From contig JARRNJ010000003.1 in NCBI GenBank assembly GCA_037385045.1, positions 1-59,675 of the forward strand: DNA of 59,675 nt, read 5' to 3'. The position numbers and the translations under genes are program-made. This document shows, in pieces, positions 1 to 8,478 of the stretch. Every line of letters begins with the position of its first letter. Position 1 is the first letter of the stretch. The notes beneath the pieces were generated by a model that did no database searches, had not been told where the DNA came from, and worked only from the letters and a program-made list of their open reading frames with translations. This stretch comes from JARRNJ01 sp037385045. GTDB lineage: Bacteria > Pseudomonadota > Gammaproteobacteria > JASBUN01.

Positions 1-82
1 CAGCGGCACCGGACACCCCCGGCGCGGTCAGCAACAAGGCGCCCAGCAGCAACGCCGGCAGTGGAAAGCGATTCGCCATCAT
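1..82 (-). CDS. Secreted protein, N-terminal fragment
   Basis: Only the first 27 codons are inside the window; the gene runs off the left edge. Read on the minus strand it begins with two consecutive ATG codons and encodes MMANRFPL followed by a hydrophobic run rich in Leu and Ala, then GVSGAA, which is a typical Sec signal peptide with a likely cleavage site after the GVSGA-type segment. An AGGGGAAT Shine-Dalgarno-like stretch lies just upstream of the start. The mature protein is not visible, so no function can be assigned. It would be exported to the periplasm or beyond. Confidence 0.6.
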   Translation of the reverse strand, partial: MMANRFPLPALLLGALLLTAPGVSGAA

Positions 83-140
83 GGTATTCCCCTCGGGTCG
101 GTCGGTCCCGCAATGCCCGGCTACCATGAAAACTGTAGCG

Positions 141-1259
141 TCACGGCGCCGGGGCGGCACCCTGGCGGCGGATGCCGAACCACGCCACAACCCATCCCAA
201 CAGCGCCAGCCCTGCCGCGGTCAGGTAGGTGGGAATGGCTCCGGCGGAACCCCAGAGGTAACCGGCGTAAAGACTGCCGACAGCACCGCCGGCCCCGAAA
301 CTGATGCTGCTGTAAAGGGCCTGCCCGCGTCCCTGGTGACGGCCGGTGAAATACAGGTGAATGAGATAGATCGACACGGCGTGGACGACTCCGAAGCTGG
401 CCGCGTGCAGAATCTGCGCCAACACCAATACTGCCGGATGCGCGACGAACAGCGCGATCAGACACCAGCGGAGGGCCGTCAGCGCCAGGGCCACCAGCAG
501 CAGGCGCCGTGGCCCAAATCCCGGCAGCAGCCGGTGCATGAACAGGAAAACGCCGATTTCCGCCACCACGCCCCAGGCCCACAGCCCGCCGATGAGATTG
601 GCCGGATAACCGTGGTCGGCCAGGTAAATGCTGTAGAAGGTGTAGTAAGGGCCGTGACTGGCCTGCGCCAGAAAACACGCCGTCAGCAGTGCCACCACTT
701 CGCGCCGGCCCAGCACCTCACGCAACGGACGGTTCTCCAACGGCCGGTGACCGGCAGCGCGTTCCGGCACCAGCAGGCTGTTGACCCAGATGCCGGCGTA
801 CAACGCCAGCAGCACCACCGGCAACCAACCGACGCCGCGCCAGTCGAACAGGTAGCCGAGCCCCACCACGGTGACAATGAAACCGACGGAGCCCCACAGG
901 CGGATGATGCTGTAGCGCTGGGTGCGTTCGCCCAGGTGATTCATGGTGGTGGCCTCGAACTGGGGCAGCGAGGCGTTCCAGAAGAAACTGAAACCGGTCA
1001 TCACCAGCGCCCCAAGTGAGGCCAGGCGCACGATTGTCATGCGGTGGCCCCGGTGGTCGGCGATCCAGCCCCAGACATTGGGCGCAATGATCTTGGTGCC
1101 GGCGATGATGGCCACCAGCTCGCCGATCTGCACGTCGCTGAAGCCAAGGGAGCGCAGATACAGGCTCCAATAGGGCACCAACGCGCCGAGGGTGGCGAAG
1201 TAGAAGAAATAGAAACCGGACAAACGCCAGTACGGTGCCGATTGGTTGGTCGTCGTCAT
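141..1259 (-). CDS. MFS transporter, HcaT/PPP-like
   Basis: A 372-residue inner-membrane protein with about twelve hydrophobic helices. It starts MTTTNQSAPYWRLSGFYF; an in-frame start 17 codons upstream exists, but that extension (RARAPCRAAAPDP) looks non-native. The N-terminal region with Tyr/Phe-rich helix 1, the GYFFYFATLGALVPYW-like segment and the VWGWIADHRGHR loop resembles the MFS_1-like family that includes the 3-phenylpropionate transporter HcaT and LacY-type sugar:proton symporters. The substrate cannot be read from sequence. It lies 89 bp downstream of the broken aroC on the same strand and could be co-transcribed with it. Confidence 0.75.
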   Translation of the reverse strand: MTTTNQSAPYWRLSGFYFFYFATLGALVPYWSLYLRSLGFSDVQIGELVAIIAGTKIIAPNVWGWIADHRGHRMTIVRLASLGALVMTGFSFFWNASLPQFEATTMNHLGERTQRYSIIRLWGSVGFIVTVVGLGYLFDWRGVGWLPVVLLALYAGIWVNSLLVPERAAGHRPLENRPLREVLGRREVVALLTACFLAQASHGPYYTFYSIYLADHGYPANLIGGLWAWGVVAEIGVFLFMHRLLPGFGPRRLLLVALALTALRWCLIALFVAHPAVLVLAQILHAASFGVVHAVSIYLIHLYFTGRHQGRGQALYSSISFGAGGAVGSLYAGYLWGSAGAIPTYLTAAGLALLGWVVAWFGIRRQGAAPAP

Positions 1260-1348
1260 CGAAGATAACGGATCAGGCGCCGCGGCGCGGCAAGGAGCCC
1301 GCGCCCGCACAGCCAGCGCCGTCGCCTGTGCGGGCAGTGGTCAAATGG

Positions 1349-2268
<920 letters not shown>

Positions 2269-2349
2269 GGGCGTCTATTGTACCGGCTTATCGGTCCGGC
2301 GTCCCCGGGTTTTGCGTCCCGGCGGCCGCGACGGCGCGGGCAGCGCCGA

Positions 2350-3732
2350 TCAGATTACGCGCGAAAAGCGCCGCCCACGCTGTTCGCGCAAATAGCGGTC
2401 GAACACCATGCAGATGTTGCGGATCAACAAACGCCCGGCGGGTCGGACCTCGATGCGCCGGTCATCGGCGATCAGCAGCCCGTCGGCCTGCATACGCGCC
2501 AACTCCTGGCGCTCGGCGGCGAAGTAGTCCTCGAAGCGGATGCCGTGGCGTTGCTCCAGTGCCGGGATGTCCAACACAAAATGACAGATCAGCTGGCTGA
2601 TCACTTCCCGGCGCAGCAGATCGTCGGAGCTGAGCTCCACTCCGCGAAACACCGGCAGCCGGCCGGCGTCGAGGCGCGCGTAGTACTCATCCATGTCGCG
2701 CACGTTCTGGCTGTAGCTGTTGGCCACCATGCCCACGCCGGTGATGCCCAGGGCCACCAGGTCACACTCGGCGTGGGTCGAGTAGCCCTGGAAATTGCGG
2801 TACAGCGTGCCTTCGCGCTGGGCCACCGCCAACTCGTCATCGGGGCGGGCGAAGTGGTCCATGCCGATGTAGACATAGCCGGCGCCGGTGAGCCGCTCAA
2901 TGGTCAGCTGCAGGATGTCCAGCTTCTCGGCTGCCGACGGCAGCTGCGCGGCGTCGATCTGGCGCTGGGTCTTGAACAGGTCCGGCAGGTGCGCGTAGTT
3001 GAACACCGACAGCCGATCCGGCGCGGCGTCGATGATCCGCTCCAGGGTGCGCCCGAAGCTCTCGACGCTCTGCAACGGCAGGCCGTAGATGAGATCGACG
3101 CTCACCGAACGGAAGCCCAGCCGGCGCGCCGCCTCCATCACCGTGAAAGTCTGCTGTTCCGACTGAATGCGGTTGACCGCAGTCTGCACCCGCGGATCGA
3201 AATCCTGCACACCGAGGCTGATGCGGTTGAAGCGCAGGTCGCGCAACAGGCCGATGGTAGCGGCATCGGCCTCGCGCGGATCCACTTCAATGGAGTACTC
3301 GCCGCTGTCGTCGTCGCGCAGCCGGAAGTGCCGCGCCGTCGTCTCCATCAGCTCGGTCATTTCGGCGTCGCTGATAAAGGTCGGCGTACCGCCGCCCCAA
3401 TGCAGTTGATCCACCGGGCGCTGGGAATCGAACAGCTCGGCCTGAAGCTCCATCTCGCGGTACAAGCGCGCCAGATACGGCTGCGCCCGCTTGCGGTTCT
3501 TGGTGACGATCTTGTTGCAGGCGCAGTAGAAACACACCGTGTCGCAGAACGGCAAATGGAAATACAGCGACAGCGGCCCGCCGCACTCGTTGCTGCGTTC
3601 GGCCATGCGCCGGTATTCGGCCTCGCCGAACGCCTCATCGAACTGCACCGCCGTGGGGTACGACGTATAGCGCGGCCCCGCCTTGTCGTAGCGGCGAATG
3701 AGGTCGGCATCGAATTGGACGAACTGTTCCAT
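2350..3732 (-). CDS. hemN: Oxygen-independent coproporphyrinogen III oxidase
   Basis: A 460-residue radical SAM enzyme that decarboxylates coproporphyrinogen III to protoporphyrinogen IX in haem synthesis under low oxygen. The radical SAM cluster motif is visible as CDTVCFYCAC (residues about 63-72), and the N-terminal segment RYDKAGPRYTSYPTAVQF is characteristic of true HemN rather than HemW. GGGTPTF and the SIEVDPR and SLGVQDFDP blocks follow at the expected places, and length is normal for the family. The ATG gives MEQFVQFDADLIRRY. It lies 81 bp upstream of aroC on the same strand. I see no convincing FNR box in the 119 bp before the start. Confidence 0.95.
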   Translation of the reverse strand: MEQFVQFDADLIRRYDKAGPRYTSYPTAVQFDEAFGEAEYRRMAERSNECGGPLSLYFHLPFCDTVCFYCACNKIVTKNRKRAQPYLARLYREMELQAELFDSQRPVDQLHWGGGTPTFISDAEMTELMETTARHFRLRDDDSGEYSIEVDPREADAATIGLLRDLRFNRISLGVQDFDPRVQTAVNRIQSEQQTFTVMEAARRLGFRSVSVDLIYGLPLQSVESFGRTLERIIDAAPDRLSVFNYAHLPDLFKTQRQIDAAQLPSAAEKLDILQLTIERLTGAGYVYIGMDHFARPDDELAVAQREGTLYRNFQGYSTHAECDLVALGITGVGMVANSYSQNVRDMDEYYARLDAGRLPVFRGVELSSDDLLRREVISQLICHFVLDIPALEQRHGIRFEDYFAAERQELARMQADGLLIADDRRIEVRPAGRLLIRNICMVFDRYLREQRGRRFSRVI

Positions 3733-3851
3733 TGCGTGGATTCCGTTTGTCTGCGGTATGGGTCACCCTGGGAGCCGGTCCGAGTAATCATGACCCTAGT
3801 ACGGCGGCGCAGCCATGACACCGGTCAAACCGTGCCGGGTTCGCAATCGGG

Positions 3852-4181
3852 CTAACCATCCCCCACGTCGAGTCCCTTTCGATGGGTCTCGTTGATCATG
3901 CGCAGCAGGTACTTGAACGGCAGATGGTCATCACTGGTGTCCTCCACCAGGTCCATGAACGGCAGGTCGCGATCGGCGAAATGGTAACTGCCGTCGCCCA
4001 TGGACGCGCGCAGCTCACGCACCTGACGCTCGAGCTTGTCGACGAACTTCAGGCTTGCGCCCATGCTGTCCATATCGTACTCGGCGGCCATGCGCAGCTC
4101 TTCGATCTCGAACAGCGCCTGGTCCACCAGATCAACGTATTCTTCAACGGTCTTGGCACGGGGTACCGGCATGTGCTCCAT
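3852..4181 (-). CDS. Conserved hypothetical acidic protein
   Basis: A 109-residue soluble protein beginning MEHMPVPRAKTVEEYVDLVD. It is rich in Glu, Asp and Met and predicted to be mainly helical, with a likely coiled segment around residues 45-60 (KFVDKLERQVRELRASMG) and a C-terminal FMDLVEDTSDDHLPFKYLL block. No signal peptide, membrane helix or catalytic motif is visible. The composition and codon use match neighbouring genes and the ORF is compact, so I regard it as real. I recall similar short proteins in other gammaproteobacteria but cannot name a function. It is transcribed in the same direction as hemN, 119 bp upstream of it. Confidence 0.65.
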   Translation of the reverse strand: MEHMPVPRAKTVEEYVDLVDQALFEIEELRMAAEYDMDSMGASLKFVDKLERQVRELRASMGDGSYHFADRDLPFMDLVEDTSDDHLPFKYLLRMINETHRKGLDVGDG

Positions 4182-4255
4182 CCCCAGCGGGCAATTGGTC
4201 TCGGGCCGGTTATTCTACCCGATCCACGCCGCTTGCAGCGAATCACCGGCGCGGC

Positions 4256-4501
4256 TCAACGGATCGCGGCCGCACCCTTGTCCGTCAGGCGCAGATTGGG
4301 CGAGCCCCGTTCGACATACTCCACCAGCTCAGCGTCGATCAATTCCCGCACCGCCTGTTCGAAGGCCGCCTCCTCCGCCGGGGCGAACGTCGGCAGATAG
4401 TGGCGCTGCAGCCATTTCGGCGGCAGCAGCGCCCCGGCGCCGGCACCGGCTGCCCGAAAAGCACCCAGCAGTTCCTGCTTCACCGTTTCCTTGTCCCTCA
4501 C
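4256..4501 (-). CDS. Small hypothetical, winged-helix-like
   Basis: An 81-residue protein with alternating helices and a C-terminal stretch ELVEYVERGSPNLRLTDKG that looks like the wing of a winged-helix fold (Leu-Thr-Asp-Lys-Gly is a common end motif in such domains). It has no membrane segment. It is divergent from the MerR-type regulator, with 95 bp between the two starts. No family can be named; the coding call rests on length, GC-position bias and a plausible start, so it is moderate. Confidence 0.5.
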   Translation of the reverse strand: MRDKETVKQELLGAFRAAGAGAGALLPPKWLQRHYLPTFAPAEEAAFEQAVRELIDAELVEYVERGSPNLRLTDKGAAAIR

Positions 4502-4542
4502 CGCTGACGCTCCTTCCGCCCCGCCCCGGCACGATCCGCCCC

Positions 4543-4574
4543 TTGACCCTGAACTATGCTACAGGCTCTACAGT
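4543..4574 (+). promoter_or_regulatory. MerR-type promoter/operator with long spacer
   Basis: TTGACC at 4543-4548 is followed by a -10-like CTACAG (4568-4573, 19-bp spacer) or TACAGT (4569-4574, 20-bp spacer). An imperfect dyad with CCTG (4548-4551) and CAGG (4562-4565) sits inside the spacer. Over-long 19-20 bp spacers with a dyad are the hallmark of promoters twisted open by MerR-family activators. The dyad resembles the CadR/PbrR/ZntR type more than the GTAC core of Hg operators. It points into the downstream regulator gene, so it would be autoregulatory. Confidence 0.55.
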
Positions 4575-4596
4575 GGCAGCGGATACGGAGGGCGCC

Positions 4597-5022
4597 GTGA
4601 AACCACTCACCATCGGCCAGGTGGCCCAGCGGGCCGGAATCAGCGTCGAAGCGATTCGATACTACGAAAAGCAGGAGCTGCTTGCCAAACCCGTGCGCAA
4701 TGCATCGGGCTATCGCCAATACTCCCTTGAAGCCGTGCGCCGGTTGCGCTTCATCCAGCGCGCCAAGGACCTCGGATTCACGTTACGGGAAGTGAGGGAG
4801 TTGCTGGCTCTGCGGGCCGAACCCGGCGTTTCCTGCGCCGATGTGCGCCAGCAGGCCACGGACAAGATCACCGGCATCGATCAAAAGCTGCGCCGACTGA
4901 CGCAGATGCGCGACGCGCTGCAGACGCTGGCCGACGAATGCGACACCAAAACACCGTTGAGCGAGTGCCCGATTCTGGAGGCATTGGAACGAGAGGAGGA
5001 GCGCCAAGGTGACACGGATTGA
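4597..5022 (+). CDS. MerR-family heavy-metal-responsive regulator
   Basis: A 141-residue cytoplasmic metal sensor and transcription factor starting at GTG, preceded by GGAGGGC. The N-terminal winged helix-turn-helix reads KPLTIGQVAQRAGISVEAIR followed by the YYE motif, then the usual long dimerisation helix. Cysteines fall at about 80, 115 and 124, giving 35- and 9-residue spacings as in the metal-binding cysteines of MerR and PbrR proteins; CPILEALE at the end is typical. A much longer in-frame ORF extends upstream but is non-coding in character. The 14-bp overlap with the next gene indicates translational coupling. Hg, Pb, Cd or Zn are all possible inducers. Confidence 0.85.
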   Translation: MKPLTIGQVAQRAGISVEAIRYYEKQELLAKPVRNASGYRQYSLEAVRRLRFIQRAKDLGFTLREVRELLALRAEPGVSCADVRQQATDKITGIDQKLRRLTQMRDALQTLADECDTKTPLSECPILEALEREEERQGDTD

Positions 5023-5338
5023 GCTGGTCTACGATCGGGACTGCCCCAACGTGGCTGCCGCCCGGCGGCAACTGCGGCACGCCATCGCCGAAGCGGGCCG
5101 CGTCCCCGCCTGGACCGAATGGGACACCCGCAGCGCCGAAACGCCCGATCGGGTGCGCGGCTTCGGTTCACCCACCATTCTTGTGGACGGTCGGGATGTC
5201 ACCGGCGAAGCGCCGGTCGCAACCGATGCCTGCTGTCGCATCTACGCCGACGGCAACGCGGGGGAACGCGGCGTCCCGCCAAAGGCATCCATCGTAGCGG
5301 CGCTGCGGGCGGCGGGCAGCGGCCGGCCGCTGCCGTAG
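5009..5338 (+). CDS. Thioredoxin-fold protein coupled to MerR regulator
   Basis: A 109-residue protein read from GTG, with AGAGGAGGAG just upstream and the start inside the end of the merR-like gene. The N-terminus RIELVYDRDCPNVAAARR gives a beta strand followed by a single-cysteine CPN motif at a thioredoxin-like active-site position. FGSPTILVDGRDVTG supplies the cis-proline and the next strands, and ATDACCRIY carries a vicinal Cys pair. I interpret it as a thiol-based redox or metal-binding partner induced together with its regulator. No transporter or reductase gene follows, so the locus is a minimal two-gene unit. The substrate metal is unknown. Confidence 0.65.
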   Translation: MTRIELVYDRDCPNVAAARRQLRHAIAEAGRVPAWTEWDTRSAETPDRVRGFGSPTILVDGRDVTGEAPVATDACCRIYADGNAGERGVPPKASIVAALRAAGSGRPLP

Positions 5339-5354
5339 CCGCTTGCGCGGCACG

Positions 5355-6113
5355 CTACTCGGGTTTGCGGCCCACGCGCAGGTGCAGCGGCCAGCGGATG
5401 GTCCTGAGCTGTCCCGCCTCGCCCCAGGCCTCGCCCAGCTGCGACGCGATCTCCGCGACCGGGTCCTGTCCCTGGGCTTCGACGTAGCGCTGCACCGCCG
5501 ACCAGGTGCGCAGGTAGCCGGTGGTCCGGGGCAGATCCCACTGTGCTTCCATGGCGAAGGACGGCGGCTCCTCTTCGACATAAGGAAACGGCAGGCCGCG
5601 GTACCCGTCTTCGATCAAACGGCGCTCGGGCGGCCAGTAGGGACCCACCAGTCTGGAGTAGAGGTACTCCACCCAGGCGTCCACCTCCGGCGAGCACTGG
5701 AACAGCCCATAACACCACACGGCCAGTACGCCGCCGGGGCTCAGCACCCGCTCCACCTCGGCATAAAACGCCGGCAGGTCGAACCAGTGCAGCGCCTGGG
5801 CCACGGTCACCAGATCGACCGAGCCTGCCTCGATGCCGGAAACCTCGGCCGGGGCCACCCGGTATTCCACCTTGGCCGCGGCCTCGGCATGGGCGACCTG
5901 CTCGGCACTGGCATCGGTGGCAACCACCTGATCGAAATATCCGGCCAGGGCCACGGCCGCCTGGCCGCTGCCGGTCGCGCAGTCCCAGGCCCGTACCCGC
6001 CGCGGACAGACCGATGCAAGATAGGCGTACAGCGCAGGCGGGTAAACTGGCCGAAACTGCGCGTACTGGGCGGCGTGGCCGGAAAAGTGGTCGGAAAACG
6101 TCGGCTCGCTCAT
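5355..6113 (-). CDS. Class I SAM-dependent methyltransferase
   Basis: A 252-residue cytoplasmic methyltransferase. After the FSGHAAQYAQFRPVYPPALY opening comes motif I as WDCATGSGQAAVALAGYF (about residues 42-60), then ATDAS (motif II acid), a SVDLVTVAQALHWFD segment and LSPGGVLAVW. This arrangement matches the methyltransferase_11 group of small-molecule methyltransferases (trans-aconitate or SAM-type annotation is common). The substrate cannot be read. It converges on the thioredoxin-like gene with a 16-bp gap holding a short GC-rich dyad. Confidence 0.8.
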   Translation of the reverse strand: MSEPTFSDHFSGHAAQYAQFRPVYPPALYAYLASVCPRRVRAWDCATGSGQAAVALAGYFDQVVATDASAEQVAHAEAAAKVEYRVAPAEVSGIEAGSVDLVTVAQALHWFDLPAFYAEVERVLSPGGVLAVWCYGLFQCSPEVDAWVEYLYSRLVGPYWPPERRLIEDGYRGLPFPYVEEEPPSFAMEAQWDLPRTTGYLRTWSAVQRYVEAQGQDPVAEIASQLGEAWGEAGQLRTIRWPLHLRVGRKPE

Positions 6114-6135
6114 GATTCCGTGGCCTCCTGTGCGC

Positions 6136-6627
6136 CTACAGCGTCAACGCCATCTGCAGTGCGTCCTGGTAGATCCCATCCCGTTTGCGCGCATTGCGGC
6201 GCTGGCCCTCAATGACGAATCCGAATCGCTGGTACAGGCGAATCGCCCGCGGGTTGTCAGCGAACACTTCCAGCTCCGCCTTCTCCAACCCGAACCGGCG
6301 CGCCAGTTCCAGGCACTCGCCTAACAGCCGCCCACCGAATCCGAGCCCCCGGTAGCCCGGCAGCAGGCCCATGCCCAGGCGTCCGATATGGACCGCCCAC
6401 TGCTCGGCGCGGGGCACGATATCGCACCATCCCACCACCCCGCCGGCGTCCACGGCGACGAGCTGCGGGTAACCCATCTCCAGCACCCGGGCCAGAAAGC
6501 GCCGGTGGGTTTCCAGGCTGAATCCTCCGCTGCAGCCCAGGTACGTGCCCTCGCGGCAGATCTGGTTGAGGGTTGCATTGAAGCTCGGCAGGTCGTCCGG
6601 ACACGGCCGCCGGATATCCACGTGCAT
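6136..6627 (-). CDS. GNAT-family N-acetyltransferase
   Basis: A 163-residue acyl-CoA N-acyltransferase. The start MHVDIRRPCPDDLPSF is preferred over an in-frame codon 19 residues upstream because GGGAG lies just before it. The core shows VGWCDIVPR, GRLGMGLLPGYRGLGFGGRL (motif A, acetyl-CoA pyrophosphate loop RGLGFG) and a C-terminal LEVFADNPRAIRLYQRFGF block typical of RimI/PhnO-type GNATs. The acceptor amine is unknown. It is 22 bp upstream of the methyltransferase and probably in the same transcript. Confidence 0.85.
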   Translation of the reverse strand: MHVDIRRPCPDDLPSFNATLNQICREGTYLGCSGGFSLETHRRFLARVLEMGYPQLVAVDAGGVVGWCDIVPRAEQWAVHIGRLGMGLLPGYRGLGFGGRLLGECLELARRFGLEKAELEVFADNPRAIRLYQRFGFVIEGQRRNARKRDGIYQDALQMALTL

Positions 6628-6698
6628 ATCCGCTCCCTGTCGAAGTCTGCGCCAGCGGACAGCAGACCGCACCGCGGGCGGCATTGCAAGCCTCGGGG

Positions 6699-7748
6699 CT
6701 ACATCCGCTGCTCGATCAATTCACGCAGTGCCGTCGGCAGCAGCGCGCGCAGCCGGGACGTGATGGCGGCCTCGCGACGCTGCCAGACAATTCCGAGATA
6801 GATCACGCCCAGGCCGATCAACGTCAAAACAAACGGAAACAGGGCGCTTTCCTTGAACACATCGTAGGCCAGGTATCCCAGGTAGCCGGCCACGCCAAGG
6901 CCGCCGAATACGGCAAACACCCGGCGCGACAGCACCGCGCCTACGCCGATCATGGCGAGATTGATGCACAGGTAAAAGAACTTGTCGAGTTCGCTGTCGG
7001 AGCGCAGCAGCGACAGGCCGCCCCAGAAGGTCAGCGCGCCGAACAGGTACAGCCAGAAGGCATAGTCCCGACCATGGCGTGACCGGATATCCACCCACAG
7101 GGCCAACAACACCATCGCCAGCCCGAACCACAGCGACACAAACTTGCGCAGTTCCCAATACCCGGCCCAGTCGCCCGGCAGGCGCCCGCCCAACAGAAAC
7201 GGCACCAGGTCCATGCTCAAATACCACAGGGTCACAGCCACCGGCAGCACCGAGAACGGCATACGGTAGCGCCACAGCATCACCGCCGCCACCGCCAGGG
7301 TGCCAAGCTCCATCATCAGCCAGCTCCAGTCGACGCGGGTGTGGTAGGCGCGGTAAGCATGCTCCCCTCCCCACCATCCCAGTGCCACCTGCAGGCCGTA
7401 GATGGCCAGCGGCGTCAACGCCACCACGAACGTTGCCATGATCCCGGCGGGAATCTGCAGGTGTCGCCGGCGCAGAAAGTATTCCGTCAGCCACAGTCCG
7501 ACTGCGCCGTAGGCCAGCGCAATGGCAACAATGCCCCAGCCCCCGAAGCGCTCCCAGCCGAGGGTCATGAACAAGGTCATGGCGCCGATGGCGATGAGCC
7601 CGCCGAGATAGTAGAGCACGTGGGTGAAACTGAACCGCGGCAGGTCCTGCGCCCGCGTGCCGAGGTATTGCCACAGCTGACGGGCCTGGGGCCCGGTGAT
7701 TATGCCCTCATCGGCTGCCGCCTCGAGGTCGTTGAGACTCACTTGCAT
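6699..7748 (-). CDS. DUF2157-like multi-pass membrane protein
   Basis: A 349-residue inner-membrane protein. Its soluble N-terminus (MQVSLNDLEAAADEGIITGP, about 45 residues) resembles the cytosolic cap of DUF2157 proteins, and it is followed by about nine or ten hydrophobic helices, the first being LYYLGGLIAIGAMTLFMTLG. The start is chosen at 7748 because GGGGAG precedes it at proper spacing; an in-frame extension up to 8342 runs over the next gene and the GGDEF remnant and is not credible. The C-terminus is basic and cytosolic. Function is unknown in the family. Confidence 0.7.
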   Translation of the reverse strand: MQVSLNDLEAAADEGIITGPQARQLWQYLGTRAQDLPRFSFTHVLYYLGGLIAIGAMTLFMTLGWERFGGWGIVAIALAYGAVGLWLTEYFLRRRHLQIPAGIMATFVVALTPLAIYGLQVALGWWGGEHAYRAYHTRVDWSWLMMELGTLAVAAVMLWRYRMPFSVLPVAVTLWYLSMDLVPFLLGGRLPGDWAGYWELRKFVSLWFGLAMVLLALWVDIRSRHGRDYAFWLYLFGALTFWGGLSLLRSDSELDKFFYLCINLAMIGVGAVLSRRVFAVFGGLGVAGYLGYLAYDVFKESALFPFVLTLIGLGVIYLGIVWQRREAAITSRLRALLPTALRELIEQRM

Positions 7749-7828
7749 ACCGCACTCCCCTTGCATGGCGCCTTCCCGCGCCGACGGACGCCGCCTGCCG
7801 GCCGCAGTGCGGTTTGCGGCAGCTGCGT

Positions 7829-8191
7829 TCAGCGTTGTATCGCATAGTACACCAGGTCGTGCCCCGCCCACTGCAGGCCCCAGCAGGCGCCCACGCCGCC
7901 GAGCGCCAGGAGCAGGGCCACCCCCCCGCGGCGTGCGCCCCGCGAACGGAACAGATAATAGGGCAGTGCCACCACCGCTATGCACACCACCGCCACGTTC
8001 AACCATCCGCTGCGACGGTAGCCCCGCTGCTCCGAGTCCAGGTGGTACCAGAGAAACAGCAGCGTGACGGCCAGGAACCGCAGGGGCGCGTCCGAAGGGG
8101 AATAGAACTGTCCGGGCGCGAGATACTGGGCCAACGCGCCGCTGGCAAACGCCGTAAGACCCAGTGCAATGATGATCAGCGTCTTCTTCAT
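7829..8191 (-). CDS. Hypothetical small membrane protein
   Basis: A 120-residue protein starting MKKTLIIIALGLTAFASGAL, either a signal peptide or first membrane helix, followed by further hydrophobic segments around LRFLAVTLLFLWYHL, LNVAVVCIAVVALPYYLF and GGVALLLALGGVGACWG, so about four helices in all. No known motif. It is 80 bp upstream of the DUF2157 gene on the same strand, and the two may act together in the membrane, which is inference only. Confidence 0.6.
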   Translation of the reverse strand: MKKTLIIIALGLTAFASGALAQYLAPGQFYSPSDAPLRFLAVTLLFLWYHLDSEQRGYRRSGWLNVAVVCIAVVALPYYLFRSRGARRGGVALLLALGGVGACWGLQWAGHDLVYYAIQR

Positions 8192-8226
8192 GATGTTTAC
8201 GGGAGCCCGGGCACCGGCCCTTGCCC

Positions 8227-8350
8227 TCAGGGTCCGCTCTCGATTCGGTTGCGGCCGCCGTCCTTGGCCCGGCAGAGCGCGTCGTCGGCGCGGCGCAGCT
8301 GCGCCGCTGCGTGTCGCTGTGCTTGGCGGGAGTCTGAGTCACTCACGCGA
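8227..8350 (-). pseudogene. GGDEF domain C-terminal remnant
   Basis: On the minus strand, ending at a TGA at 8227-8229, one frame encodes LRRADDALCRAKDGGRNRIE, which is the unmistakable C-terminal helix and strand of a diguanylate cyclase GGDEF domain. Immediately upstream (about 8350-8440) a second frame reads REAGRLVTRAAGLARRLASR, which resembles the preceding GGDEF helix but ends in a stop, so the frame has shifted. No start codon, GG[DE]EF motif or full domain remains. I read it as a degraded cyclase fragment left between two functional loci. Confidence 0.65.
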
Positions 8351-8478
8351 TGCAAGCCTCCGCGCCAGCCCGGCGGCGCGGGTTACCAGCCTACCGGCTT
8401 CACGCACGGCCGGCCAGCATTTCGTCCTGACCGCTCGCGACGGCAGCCGCCGCGGCGCGGGCCGGCCAGCAGACACCG

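Noticed and set aside
81..1019. Plus-strand ORF of 312 codons
   Set aside because: It lies entirely over the MFS gene and its sequence is a shadow rich in Arg, Gln and His without any domain.
3733..3851. FNR box before hemN
   Set aside because: No TTGAT-N4-ATCAA match; only scattered similarity.
4597..5022. Dedicated mercury operon regulator
   Set aside because: Cys spacing fits, but the operator lacks the GTAC Hg core and no merT, merP or merA is near, so the metal is left open.
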